Below, piece by piece: positions 7,988-16,065 of a stretch of 43,283 nt of DNA (positions are counted from its first letter, which is position 1; every line of letters starts with the position of its first letter). Location: contig CAIVDV010000045.1 in NCBI GenBank assembly GCA_903904755.1, positions 1-43,283 of the forward strand. The letters run 5' to 3'. This DNA is from an uncultured Acidobacteriaceae bacterium. Its GTDB lineage: Bacteria > Acidobacteriota > Terriglobia > Terriglobales > Acidobacteriaceae. The position numbers were made by a program, and so were the translations under genes. The notes under the pieces were generated by a model. The model was not told where the DNA came from. It saw only the letters and a list, made by a program, of their open reading frames with translations, and did not search any database.

Positions 7988-10900
7988 ATGATTCGAATTC
8001 AGCAGGTTATCCCCGAAGTCTCGCGCAGTTTTGTGCATCGATTGAGAGCGGCAGCGTTGGTTGCCGCAGTTTGGATACCGTGTTCGGTGGCCGCAAATGC
8101 CGCGACGCCGGTGGTGGTGACGGTCGTGCCTGTGACGGCTACGGCGTTTGCCGGCAAGACCGTGACGGTGAAGGCGACGGTGACGGGAACAACGACGACT
8201 GGTGTGAGCTGGAGCGCGAGTTGCGGCACGTTGCCGGCATCGCCGGGGAACCCGATGGTGTTTACCGCACCGCTGACGCCCGGGGTTTGCACGGTGACAG
8301 CGGCGAGCGTGGCCGACCCGACGAAGCAGGCACATGCAACGGTGACGGTGGTGCCGAATGTGGTGGTGACGGTGACACCGGCGACGGCAACGGTGGCGGT
8401 GAACGGCAGCGCGAGCTTTACGGCTACGGTGGCGAATACTGCGAATCTGGGAGTGAAGTGGGCGGCGAGCTGCGGGACGCTTGCGAATGTGACGGCAAAT
8501 CCGGTGCAATACACGGCCCCGGCTGCGGGCGCCACGTGCGTGCTGAAGGCGATGAGCCAGGCGGAGACATCGCAGTACGGGACGGCCAAGATTACGGTGC
8601 CGCCGCCGCCGACGGTGAGCATTTCGCCCAAGACTTTGACGTTGCCGACGGGGTTGAGCACGACGTTTACGGCCAAGCTAAATAATTCCACGAGTACCGC
8701 TGTGACCTGGGCGGCGAGCTGTGGAAGCCTGTCGAATGGGACTGCGAATACGGTGAAATACACCGCGCCGACGGAGATATCGAATTGCACGGTGACAGCA
8801 ACGGGCGTGGCTGACACGACGAAGGCGGCGACCGCGAGTGTGGCAGTGCCGGGGCCGGTCGTGGTGAGTGTTTCGCCAGCGACCGTGAGCCTGGCGGTGA
8901 ACGGGACGACGACGCTGACGGCAGCGGTAGCGAATACCACGAACCAGTCAGTGCTATGGAAGACAAGTTGCGGCACCCTGAGCAGTACGACGGCGAATCC
9001 GGTGGGATTTACGGCTCCGGCCGCACCGGGGAGCTGCAAAGTGACAGCGGTGAGCCGACTGGACACGACGAAGAGCGCGACCGCAGTGGTGACGATAGGC
9101 GCGGCGAACGTGGTTGGGATTGCGATCAGCCCGGCGAGCGTGAGCGTGGCACCGGGTGCGATGGTGCACCTGACCGCGACGGTGACGGGTGCGAGCAACC
9201 AGGCGGTGACGTGGTCGGCCGATGGCGGGACAATTACCGGGACCGGGAATACGATTGCGTACACGAACAGCGCGCAGGGGATGGCGCATGTGACGGCGAC
9301 GGCGATGGCCGATGCGAGTCAGACGGCGCTGGCGAATGTACTGGTGTTGCCGGCGGGGCAGACCTATCCGGCCGTGCCGTATCCGGTGACGACGCATCCG
9401 CGGATTTGGCTGACGCAGGCGGATTTGCCGCGGTTGCAGAGTTGGGCGACGTCGGCGAATCCGATTTATGAGCAGGGATTGCTGCCGCAGTTGCAGCAGG
9501 CGGTGAGTTTGTACCAGACGCAGTTTTTCCCCGGCGGAGTGCCGAACCCGAATTATCCGGACCCCGGTGATGTGCAGGGGTATACGGGTTATTTGACGGA
9601 GGAGTGGGCAGTGGTGCTGGCCTTCCATTCGTTGATAGATCCGAATCCTGCGAACCGGATTACATATGCGCAGTATGCGCGGAATCTGATTATGTACGCG
9701 ATGAACCAGGCGGCTCTGGGTCAGCAGGAGAATGCGCCGTTCCGTGATCCGGCGTTTCCGATTTATAACCGCGCGGGTTTGAGCAGTCCGGAGTGGCCGC
9801 TGGTGGTGGACTGGATTTACAACACGAAGGATGCCGGTGGACATGACATTCTGACGGCGGCGGACAAGGCGACGATCCGGAATGTGTTCCTGATATGGGC
9901 GGCGGACTGCATCAACGCAAGTACGACGGGCGGGGACAGTCCGTATCCGCAGGGGGTAATCAACGACCTGCAACTGCTGCCGAACAACCAGCCTTACCGG
10001 ATGGCGGCGAACAACTACTACCTGGGTCATGCGCGGCTGCTGACGATGATGGCGCTGACGATGGACCCGACGGATGATCCGCCGGTGGATGCGAGCCAGC
10101 CGAGTTCGCAACTGGGCAACACGCTGCGCAGCTATTTGAACGATGCGAACGGAGCGTGGCTCTACCAGGAGTATGCGATGTTCGGCGATCCGAAGACGGT
10201 TGCGACGGAGTACAACATTCCGGACAACTCGAATGGGGTTGGGTTTGGATTGGCCTCAGGCGGATTGCCGCCGGAGGGGATGCTGTACGGCGAGTCGTTT
10301 GGGACGATGCTGGGGCAGTTGCTGGCGCTGGAGACGGCTGGGTTCAACGACCCGAGCCTGTCGGGGCCGCAGATAGGGCTGGTAAGTGCACCGATGTGGG
10401 ACAAGTATGTGACGGGGATGTTCTCGTCGCTGATACCGCAGAGCTTTGTGCCTGCGAGTGAGCCGTATATTGGGTCGGTGTACCAGTTTGCCAGCTATGG
10501 CGACCTGCTGCGGTTGTGGGTTGAGCCGGACAATGTGGGTTCGTTTGCGATGCTGGGGCTGGTGGATGCCAACAATGGTCAGACGAATCGGCAGGCGGAG
10601 CTGCGTTGGTTTGCGCGGGATGTGCTGCCTGGCGGCGCGGCGGGGCTGACGGGGCGGGTGACGAATCCGTGGACGACGCTGGACAGCCTGCTGTACTACC
10701 TGATGTTTGACCCGTCGGTGGCAGCGGATCCTGATCCGCGGGCCGGGTATCCGACTGTGTTTGATGACCCTGGAGCGGGACGGCTGGTGGCGCACAGCGA
10801 CTGGAGCGCAAACCAGACGATGTTTGACTACCACGCGAGCTGGGAATCGATTAACCACCAGGTGGGCAATGCGGGCGAGTTTGAGATGTTCCGCAAGGGC

Positions 10901-11821
10901 GAGTGGCTGACCAAGGAGATGAGCAACTATGACAACAACCTGGTGGGGATGACGACGTATTACCACAACTCGCTGGCGCTGAAGAATACGTGCCCGGCGG
11001 GGACGCCGAATCTGGGATGGGACGAGACGGGGATTTGGGCGAATGGGAGCCAGTTTCTGTGGGCGGAGAATGCCGGAGATCCGACAACGCTGACTTCGTC
11101 GGGGACTGGATATGTGTTTGCCGCGACGGACATGACGAACCTGTACAACCGCCCGGACCAGTGGGATTCCACACAGAGCGCGGTGGATATCACGCGGGCG
11201 CAGAGGAACATACTGTGGCTGAACAAGGACTACATTGTGGTGTACGACCGGGCGACATCGAAGAGTTCAGGGCTGTTCAAGAGGTTCAACATGAGCCTGG
11301 TGACGAACCCGGTGATCAACGGGATGAATGCCACGGAGATGATGACGGACGGGCAGCAACTGTTTGTGCATACGCTGTTGCCGGCGAACGCGCAGATTAC
11401 GGCGCGGGAAGCGGATACGGACCTGAGTCCGATTGCGGACCTGGAGCCGACCAAGTACGTGATTACGGTAGGAGACGCGAGCAATCCGATGGATACGCGG
11501 TTCCTGCATGTGATTCAGGGAGCGGACAAGGGGGTGGCGGCGACGGCGGTTTCAAGCCTGAGTACGACGGGCGGGACGGCGTTTGAGGGTGCGCTGGTGG
11601 GCACGACGGCTGTGATGTTCCTGCACGATGACAGGCAGTTGGCGGGATTTGCGCAGACAACGTACACGGAGCCGGCAGCGGTGACGAAGAACTACGTTGC
11701 CGGGCTGCGGCCGGGTTCCGGGTATACGGTGGCGAAGACGACGAGTGGCGGGAACATCCAAGTGACGGTGACGGTGGGCGGGACGACCGTGGCGGATGCT
11801 GCGGGGCTGCTAGTGTTTTAG
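7988..11821 (+). CDS. Secreted protein with five Ig-like repeats and a heparinase II/III-like region
   Basis: A protein of 1277 residues from ATG 7988; an in-frame extension to 7862 lacks a signal sequence at its N-terminus and was rejected. A signal peptide (RAAALVAAVWIPCSVAANAA) is followed by five bacterial Ig-like repeats of about 83 residues over about 39-455. Repeats 1-4 each carry two cysteines, one in SCG(T/S)L and one near the end in xCxVTA-like strands; repeat 5 has neither. The C-terminal 800 residues resemble an alpha/alpha-toroid plus beta-sheet lyase. They begin near HPRIWLTQADLPRLQSW and carry a heparinase-like stretch INHQVGNAGEFEMFRKGEWL. The predicted role is binding and eliminative cleavage of an acidic polysaccharide outside the cell. 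Substrate and catalytic residues are not certain. A strong terminator follows at 11841. Confidence 0.78.
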   Translation: MIRIQQVIPEVSRSFVHRLRAAALVAAVWIPCSVAANAATPVVVTVVPVTATAFAGKTVTVKATVTGTTTTGVSWSASCGTLPASPGNPMVFTAPLTPGVCTVTAASVADPTKQAHATVTVVPNVVVTVTPATATVAVNGSASFTATVANTANLGVKWAASCGTLANVTANPVQYTAPAAGATCVLKAMSQAETSQYGTAKITVPPPPTVSISPKTLTLPTGLSTTFTAKLNNSTSTAVTWAASCGSLSNGTANTVKYTAPTEISNCTVTATGVADTTKAATASVAVPGPVVVSVSPATVSLAVNGTTTLTAAVANTTNQSVLWKTSCGTLSSTTANPVGFTAPAAPGSCKVTAVSRLDTTKSATAVVTIGAANVVGIAISPASVSVAPGAMVHLTATVTGASNQAVTWSADGGTITGTGNTIAYTNSAQGMAHVTATAMADASQTALANVLVLPAGQTYPAVPYPVTTHPRIWLTQADLPRLQSWATSANPIYEQGLLPQLQQAVSLYQTQFFPGGVPNPNYPDPGDVQGYTGYLTEEWAVVLAFHSLIDPNPANRITYAQYARNLIMYAMNQAALGQQENAPFRDPAFPIYNRAGLSSPEWPLVVDWIYNTKDAGGHDILTAADKATIRNVFLIWAADCINASTTGGDSPYPQGVINDLQLLPNNQPYRMAANNYYLGHARLLTMMALTMDPTDDPPVDASQPSSQLGNTLRSYLNDANGAWLYQEYAMFGDPKTVATEYNIPDNSNGVGFGLASGGLPPEGMLYGESFGTMLGQLLALETAGFNDPSLSGPQIGLVSAPMWDKYVTGMFSSLIPQSFVPASEPYIGSVYQFASYGDLLRLWVEPDNVGSFAMLGLVDANNGQTNRQAELRWFARDVLPGGAAGLTGRVTNPWTTLDSLLYYLMFDPSVAADPDPRAGYPTVFDDPGAGRLVAHSDWSANQTMFDYHASWESINHQVGNAGEFEMFRKGEWLTKEMSNYDNNLVGMTTYYHNSLALKNTCPAGTPNLGWDETGIWANGSQFLWAENAGDPTTLTSSGTGYVFAATDMTNLYNRPDQWDSTQSAVDITRAQRNILWLNKDYIVVYDRATSKSSGLFKRFNMSLVTNPVINGMNATEMMTDGQQLFVHTLLPANAQITAREADTDLSPIADLEPTKYVITVGDASNPMDTRFLHVIQGADKGVAATAVSSLSTTGGTAFEGALVGTTAVMFLHDDRQLAGFAQTTYTEPAAVTKNYVAGLRPGSGYTVAKTTSGGNIQVTVTVGGTTVADAAGLLVF

Positions 11822-11840
11822 CCGCGAGAGCAGGGAACAA

Positions 11841-11880
11841 GGGCCGCCGGAGGGATGCTCCGGCGGCCCTTGCTTTTTCG
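11841..11880 (+). terminator. Intrinsic terminator of the Ig/heparinase-like gene
   Basis: A perfect 12-bp stem (GGGCCGCCGGAG at 11841-11852 with 11858-11869) encloses a 5-base GGATG loop. TTGCTTTTT follows. It begins 20 bases after the stop codon at 11821. Confidence 0.9.
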
Positions 11881-11915
11881 CGGGGGGTGGAGCGGTTGGG
11901 TGGGGGATTGAGTGA

Positions 11916-11952
11916 GCAAAAAAATACCCAGGTCCGAAACGCTGGACCCGGG
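11916..11952 (-). terminator. Intrinsic terminator of the minus-strand RNA
   Basis: Read on the minus strand, GGTCC (11948-11944) pairs with GGACC (11935-11931) around an 8-base loop. The stem extends by GGG/CCC across one mismatch. A seven-T run at about 11923-11917 follows. No plus-strand gene ends here, so it points to a minus-strand transcript. Confidence 0.75.
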
Positions 11953-12154
11953 GCCTTGGAAAGTCACTTAAGAGGACCGCAACGTACCGGGGAGGGGGAA
12001 CGAAGCGGGAGATACAAAAAGCTTTTGGGGCCGTCCACCCCAGCGGGGGGCAAGGGCGGACGGCGCTCTGGGGAGAGCCTCCGGGAAGGGATTTCTCCGA
12101 TCCCGGGTGTTGCCTTAGGGGGCCAAGCGCGCGCGTTGAGCTTGAACCGGTCCC
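11916..12154 (-). ncRNA. Candidate structured non-coding RNA, 6S-sized, identity unresolved
   Basis: A 470-base gap between two genes holds a minus-strand unit with all the parts of an RNA gene. A promoter-like pair lies at 12160-12189. The predicted 5' end GGGACCG (12154-12148) pairs over 7 bases with CGGTCCT at 11979-11973, closing a body of 182 nucleotides. Inside are several hairpins, including an apical one (CCGTCC with GGACGG, 12063-12031) and GCTCT/AGAGC near 12065-12080. After the closing stem comes a hairpin and T7 terminator (11952-11916). Size and closed outer stem are reminiscent of 6S RNA, but the interior does not obviously form the 6S central bubble. Other acidobacterial RNA families (for example Acido-1) or a new one are possible. 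The plus-strand reading frame across it has no recognisable protein features. Confidence 0.55.
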
Positions 12155-12159
12155 GATGG

Positions 12160-12189
12160 ATTGTGACGCGGGGAGGGAAATTGTGACAG
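12160..12189 (-). promoter_or_regulatory. Candidate promoter of the minus-strand RNA, with GTCACAAT direct repeats
   Basis: On the minus strand CTGTCA (12189-12184) and CACAAT (12165-12160) are spaced 18 bases and match -35 and -10 boxes at four of six positions each. The RNA body begins 6 bases downstream of the -10. The octamer GTCACAAT occurs twice, exactly 20 bases (two helical turns) apart, so the same bases could also be an operator. Confidence 0.4.
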
Positions 12190-12292
12190 GGTTTCAGGGA
12201 TTTTTTATGCAGGGGAGGTAAGGAAGCACTGAGAGAGTGCCGGGGGGGGCCAGCGGTTCAGGATATGCGGGATGGTACGGGAACAGGGCGCG

Positions 12293-12922
12293 CTAGGGGA
12301 GAGGGAGCCACTGGTCGAGACGGGTGGTGATGAGGTCCTGGCGAAGCTGGTCGATGGTGGAGAACTGGAGGGCGCGGATGCCGAAGTGGCGGGCGGCCTC
12401 GATGTTCTCGATTTTGTCGTCGAGGAAGAGGGTTTCTTCCGGGGCAGTGCCGAGCTGGTCGAGGAGGAGTTGGTAGATTTCGGGCTCGGGCTTGGCCATG
12501 TTGTGCTGGTAGCTCCAGATGCGGACGTCGAAGTCAGCGAGCCAGGGGAGATTGGCCTGCATGTGAGCGAGGACGTTGTCGCCCATGTTGGAGAGGATGC
12601 CGGTCTCGAAGCCGCGATCTCGGAGGGTTTGGTGCCAGGCGAGGGTGGCTGGATTCTCGGTTGTCCACATGCGGGCGTCCCAGAGGTTGAGCTCGTCGAG
12701 CTGGTCTGGGGAGAGGGAGAGTCGTGCGTCTTCCGCGAGCTTTTGCCAGAACTGGATGCCGGTGAGGTCGCCGCGGTCGTAGGCGTGGCGGTCGGCCCAG
12801 TAGAGGGGCTCAAGGAAGTCGGGGGCGAGGCCGGTGATTCGCGCAAGATGCGCCTTGGCCGTTGGGTCCGGGGGACCGCTGAGAACCATTCCGTAATCGA
12901 AGACAACTGCGCGCAGACCCAA
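12293..12922 (-). CDS. HAD-superfamily hydrolase (phosphatase-like)
   Basis: A 209-residue HAD subfamily IA protein, probably a small-molecule phosphatase in the cytoplasm. Motif I is DYGMVL near residue 9. It has the nucleophile Asp but Gly at the +2 position, as seen in YihX-type HAD proteins. Motif II is LSNMGDN, motif III is the Lys in AKPEPEIY, and motif IV is FLDDKIEN. An alpha-helical cap lies between motifs I and II. The gene is divergent from the aminotransferase gene with 117 bases between starts. The substrate cannot be read from sequence. Confidence 0.85.
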   Translation of the reverse strand: MGLRAVVFDYGMVLSGPPDPTAKAHLARITGLAPDFLEPLYWADRHAYDRGDLTGIQFWQKLAEDARLSLSPDQLDELNLWDARMWTTENPATLAWHQTLRDRGFETGILSNMGDNVLAHMQANLPWLADFDVRIWSYQHNMAKPEPEIYQLLLDQLGTAPEETLFLDDKIENIEAARHFGIRALQFSTIDQLRQDLITTRLDQWLPLP

Positions 12923-13039
12923 TTCGCACTCCCTCGGGGCGTCCGTGTATGGTGAAGCGAGAACGGATGCCTGCTTCTATTGTGCCGCAGCGAAATGGCG
13001 CGTGTGCGGGTGGGCAAGTGGATGAAAGCAAGGGCGGGC

Positions 13040-14221
13040 ATGATTTCTTTTTCGCAGCGGACGGCGTGGGATACGGAAGAGAGCGAGCTGGGAGCGGCGC
13101 ACCGGGAGCGGCTGGCGGCGGGGTTGGCGGTGGCCGACCTGACGGCTTCGAATCCGACGCGGCTGGGGTTTGCGTATCCGGAGAGTTGGCTGAGCCCGCT
13201 GGGGGAAGTTGGCGCGCTGGATTATGAGCCGGTGGCGATGGGGGCACTGGCGGCGCGGGAGGCGGTGTGCGCCTATTATGCGAGCCACGGGGCGGTGCTG
13301 GAGCCGGGACAGGTGCTGCTGACAACAAGCACGAGTGAGGCTTACAGCTACCTGTTCAAGCTGCTTTGCGATCCGGGGGATGCGGTGGTGGTGCCGGGGC
13401 CGAGTTATCCGCTGTTTGATTTTCTGGCGGATGCCGAAGTGGTGCGAATTGAGCCGGCGACGCTGGTGTATGACCATGGGTGGCAACTGGAGATGGAGAG
13501 CCTGCGGCGGGCGATTACGGAGCGGACGCGGGCGGTGGTGATTGTGCATCCCAACAACCCGACAGGGCACTTTACGAGCCGGGCGCAGGGGCAGGAGCTG
13601 GCCGCGCTGTGCCGGGAGCATGGGCTGGCGCTGGTAGTGGATGAGGTCTTTCTGGACTACTGGTTTGATGGGGCGGTTGGAGCGGAGGACCGGGAGAGCT
13701 TTGCCGGGCGGGATTTGGGCGTGCCGGTGTTTGTGGTGAGCGGGGCGAGCAAGGTGTGCGCCTTGCCGCAGATGAAAGCGGCGTGGATTGCAGTGACCGG
13801 GACGCAGCAGGCGGAGGCGCTGGCGCGGCTGGAGGTGTTGGCGGATACGTACCTGAGCATGAATGCGCCGGTGCAGCGGGGTTTGCCGTTGTGGCTGACG
13901 GAGCGGGAAGCGCTGCAGGCGCAGGTGCGGGCGCGGGTGGAAGGGAACCTGGCGGAGATGGACAAGTTGCTGGCGAGGCAGGAACTGGTGAGCCGGTTGG
14001 GAGTCGAGGGTGGCTGGTATGCGGTGTTGCGGTTGCCGGCAGTGGCGACGGGTGAAGAGGTTTCCCGGGCGCTGCTGGAGAGGGGCGTTTGGGTGCATCC
14101 GGGGTCGTTTTTCGGGATGGACGCGCGCGGGTGGCTCGTGGTGAGTTTGCTGGGAGTGCCGGAGGAGTTTCGGCGCGGTGTGGGGATTTTGCTGAAGTAT
14201 GCGGCTGAGATGGCTGGTTGA
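13040..14221 (+). CDS. PLP-dependent aminotransferase, class I/II
   Basis: A 393-residue fold-type I aminotransferase that would move an amino group between an amino acid and a 2-oxo acid using pyridoxal phosphate. Landmarks in order are LTASNPTRLGF near the N-terminus, TSTSEAYSYLFKLL (cofactor phosphate region), VIVHPNNPTGHF, DEVFLDYWF, and the Schiff-base lysine in SGASKVCALPQMK. ATG 13040 was chosen because the protein from there begins like the family; an extension to 12980 adds only an Arg/Lys-rich leader. Substrate is not identifiable. The membrane-protein gene that follows starts 23 bases after this stop, so they are probably cotranscribed. Confidence 0.9.
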   Translation: MISFSQRTAWDTEESELGAAHRERLAAGLAVADLTASNPTRLGFAYPESWLSPLGEVGALDYEPVAMGALAAREAVCAYYASHGAVLEPGQVLLTTSTSEAYSYLFKLLCDPGDAVVVPGPSYPLFDFLADAEVVRIEPATLVYDHGWQLEMESLRRAITERTRAVVIVHPNNPTGHFTSRAQGQELAALCREHGLALVVDEVFLDYWFDGAVGAEDRESFAGRDLGVPVFVVSGASKVCALPQMKAAWIAVTGTQQAEALARLEVLADTYLSMNAPVQRGLPLWLTEREALQAQVRARVEGNLAEMDKLLARQELVSRLGVEGGWYAVLRLPAVATGEEVSRALLERGVWVHPGSFFGMDARGWLVVSLLGVPEEFRRGVGILLKYAAEMAG

Positions 14222-14243
14222 CGAGAGAAGGTTTTGGGGGGAG

Positions 14244-15878
14244 ATGGTTTTGAACGAGAAGATCGGAGTTGCGGCGCTGGAGCCGAAGCCGGCGGGAGTG
14301 CGATGGACGCTGCCGTCGATTGCGGATGTTGTGTTTCTGGTGATACTTGCCACTTTGCTGCTGCGGCCGGAGGGAACGGGGTTGCTGGGGGATGCGGACA
14401 CGGGCTGGCATATCCGGAACGGGGAGCAGATACTGGCGACGCATGTGGTGCCGCTGACGGACAGCTTCAGCTATACGCGGGGCGGGCAGCCGTGGTTTGC
14501 GTGGGAGTGGCTGTTTGATGTGCTGGTGGCGGGGATTCACCATGTGGCGGGGTTGAACGGGGTATCGCTGCTGGCGGTGCTGCTGGTGTCGGGGATGTTT
14601 GCGTTGATGTTCCGACTGCTGCGGCGTAGAAGCCGGAATTTGCTGGTTGCGGTGGGGCTGACGATGCTGGCGGCGGCGGCGAGCCAGGTGCATCTGCTGG
14701 CGCGGCCGCATGTGTTTACGTGGCTGTTTACGCTGCTGTTTGTGGAGGTGCTGTTCCGATTCCGCGAAACGGGTGGGCGGGTGATTTGGTGGCTGCCCGC
14801 GTTGATGCTGCTGTGGGTGAATCTACATGGCGGTTTTTTGCTGGGGTTGGTGCTGATTGCGATGTTTGCTGCGGAGTCGGCGTGGATTGCATTGCGAGGG
14901 GCCAAAGATTGGCGTGAACTGGGGACGCTGGTTGCGGTGGGGGCGGCGAGCGGGGTGGCGACGTTTTTGACGCCGTATGGATACCAGTTGCATGTGCATG
15001 TGTACCGGTACCTGTCGAGCAGCTACCTGATGAACCGGATTCAGGAGTTTGCTTCGCCCAGCTTCCATGAGGCGGGGAGTGGGTATTTTGAGACGTTCCT
15101 GGTGCTGGCGGTGGTTTGCTGTGCGGTGGGCTGGCGGCGGCTGCGGGTGATTGATGTGCTGCTGATGCTTTTTGCCATGCATGCGGGTCTGTATGCGAGC
15201 CGAAATATTCCAATTGCGGGGATATTGATGGCGTATGCGCTGGCTGGGCCGCTGACCGAGGTGTTTGGCGTGGCGGGGACAGGCGCGGTGCCGGGGTTGG
15301 TACGAAAGGCGGCGGAGGGGCTGGATGCGATTGCCGCAGAGCTTGAGGTGCTGGAGGCGCAGTTGCGGGGCCACTTGGTGGCGGGGCTGGTGGGGGTGCT
15401 GCTGGTGCTAGCGGCGCTGCATGGCGGACGGATTGGGGGAGTGCAGGCGCTGCATGAGGAGTTTTCGCCGACGAAGTTCCCGGTGGGCGCGGTGGACTAC
15501 ATGCAGGCTCATGGAGTGCGGAGCCGGGTGTTCAGTACCGATAGCTGGAGTGGATACCTGATTTACCGGATGTGGCCGAATTTCAGGGTGTTTATGGACG
15601 ACCGGCATGATTTTTACGGGGATGAGTTTGTGAAGCGGTTTGTGGAGACGCTGGGCGGCGGGGCGGATTGGAAGAGTTTGCCGGACCAGTATGGGGCGAA
15701 CCGGGTTCTGGTGCCGCCGGGTCTGGCGTATACGAGCCTGCTGCGAGCGACGCCGGAGTGGCATGAGGAGTACAGCGACGATGTTTCGGTGCTTTTCTGC
15801 CGGGGTGATGGTTGCCCGGCGGGTGTTGCACAGAAAGTATCGAGTAACGAAGCGGTTACCCGGCTGGGGATTCATTGA
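14244..15878 (+). CDS. Polytopic membrane protein, GT-C glycosyltransferase-like
   Basis: A 544-residue protein with about ten to eleven predicted membrane helices and a hydrophilic C-terminal domain of about 140 residues. The first outer loop carries an acidic GDADTGWHIRNGE motif after the first helix, which resembles the catalytic loop of GT-C glycosyltransferases using lipid-linked sugar donors. LARPHVFTWLF and LWVNLHGGFLLG lie in later helices. The C-terminal part holds STDSWSGYLIY and FMDDRHDFYG. It may transfer a sugar to a lipid or protein outside the membrane; acceptor and donor are unknown. ATG 14244 was preferred over an in-frame start inside the aminotransferase end (14199). Confidence 0.7.
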   Translation: MVLNEKIGVAALEPKPAGVRWTLPSIADVVFLVILATLLLRPEGTGLLGDADTGWHIRNGEQILATHVVPLTDSFSYTRGGQPWFAWEWLFDVLVAGIHHVAGLNGVSLLAVLLVSGMFALMFRLLRRRSRNLLVAVGLTMLAAAASQVHLLARPHVFTWLFTLLFVEVLFRFRETGGRVIWWLPALMLLWVNLHGGFLLGLVLIAMFAAESAWIALRGAKDWRELGTLVAVGAASGVATFLTPYGYQLHVHVYRYLSSSYLMNRIQEFASPSFHEAGSGYFETFLVLAVVCCAVGWRRLRVIDVLLMLFAMHAGLYASRNIPIAGILMAYALAGPLTEVFGVAGTGAVPGLVRKAAEGLDAIAAELEVLEAQLRGHLVAGLVGVLLVLAALHGGRIGGVQALHEEFSPTKFPVGAVDYMQAHGVRSRVFSTDSWSGYLIYRMWPNFRVFMDDRHDFYGDEFVKRFVETLGGGADWKSLPDQYGANRVLVPPGLAYTSLLRATPEWHEEYSDDVSVLFCRGDGCPAGVAQKVSSNEAVTRLGIH

Positions 15879-15972
15879 AGTGATTTTGCAATGAGTTCTC
15901 GCAGCTTGCTGTTGTTAAAAGAGTTGCCTGAAATCGACCTGTCGGAGATTTGAGCGGGGAAGAGTGCAGGTG

Positions 15973-16001
15973 TGCAATCCTCAGATGCAGGTGGCTATAC
16001 T
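15973..16001 (+). promoter_or_regulatory. Candidate promoter of the M28 peptidase gene
   Basis: A TATACT box at 15996-16001 matches -10 at five of six positions and lies 65 bases before the chosen GTG start. The region 17 bases further upstream (TGCAAT) is a poor -35. A good Shine-Dalgarno GGGAG follows just before 16066. Confidence 0.35.
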
Positions 16002-16065
16002 TGGCGTTACCTTTTTGTTCCTGCCTGATGGGGAACGCCCACCGTCAATTTTTTCGGGAGAGAAT

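Noticed and set aside
7999-9264. Minus-strand 421-codon frame opposite the Ig-like repeats
   Set aside because: It looks hydrophobic only because of the complementary Thr/Val/Ala codon pattern of the repeats and has no start signals.
8098-9355. Possible DNA tandem repeat or CRISPR-like array in the Ig region
   Set aside because: The periodicity is at protein level (about 83 residues per repeat) with diverged DNA, and there are no spacers or leader.
11887-12186. Plus-strand 99-codon frame in the gap after the Ig/heparinase-like gene
   Set aside because: It has no recognisable features, low-complexity composition, and covers the predicted minus-strand RNA with its terminator.
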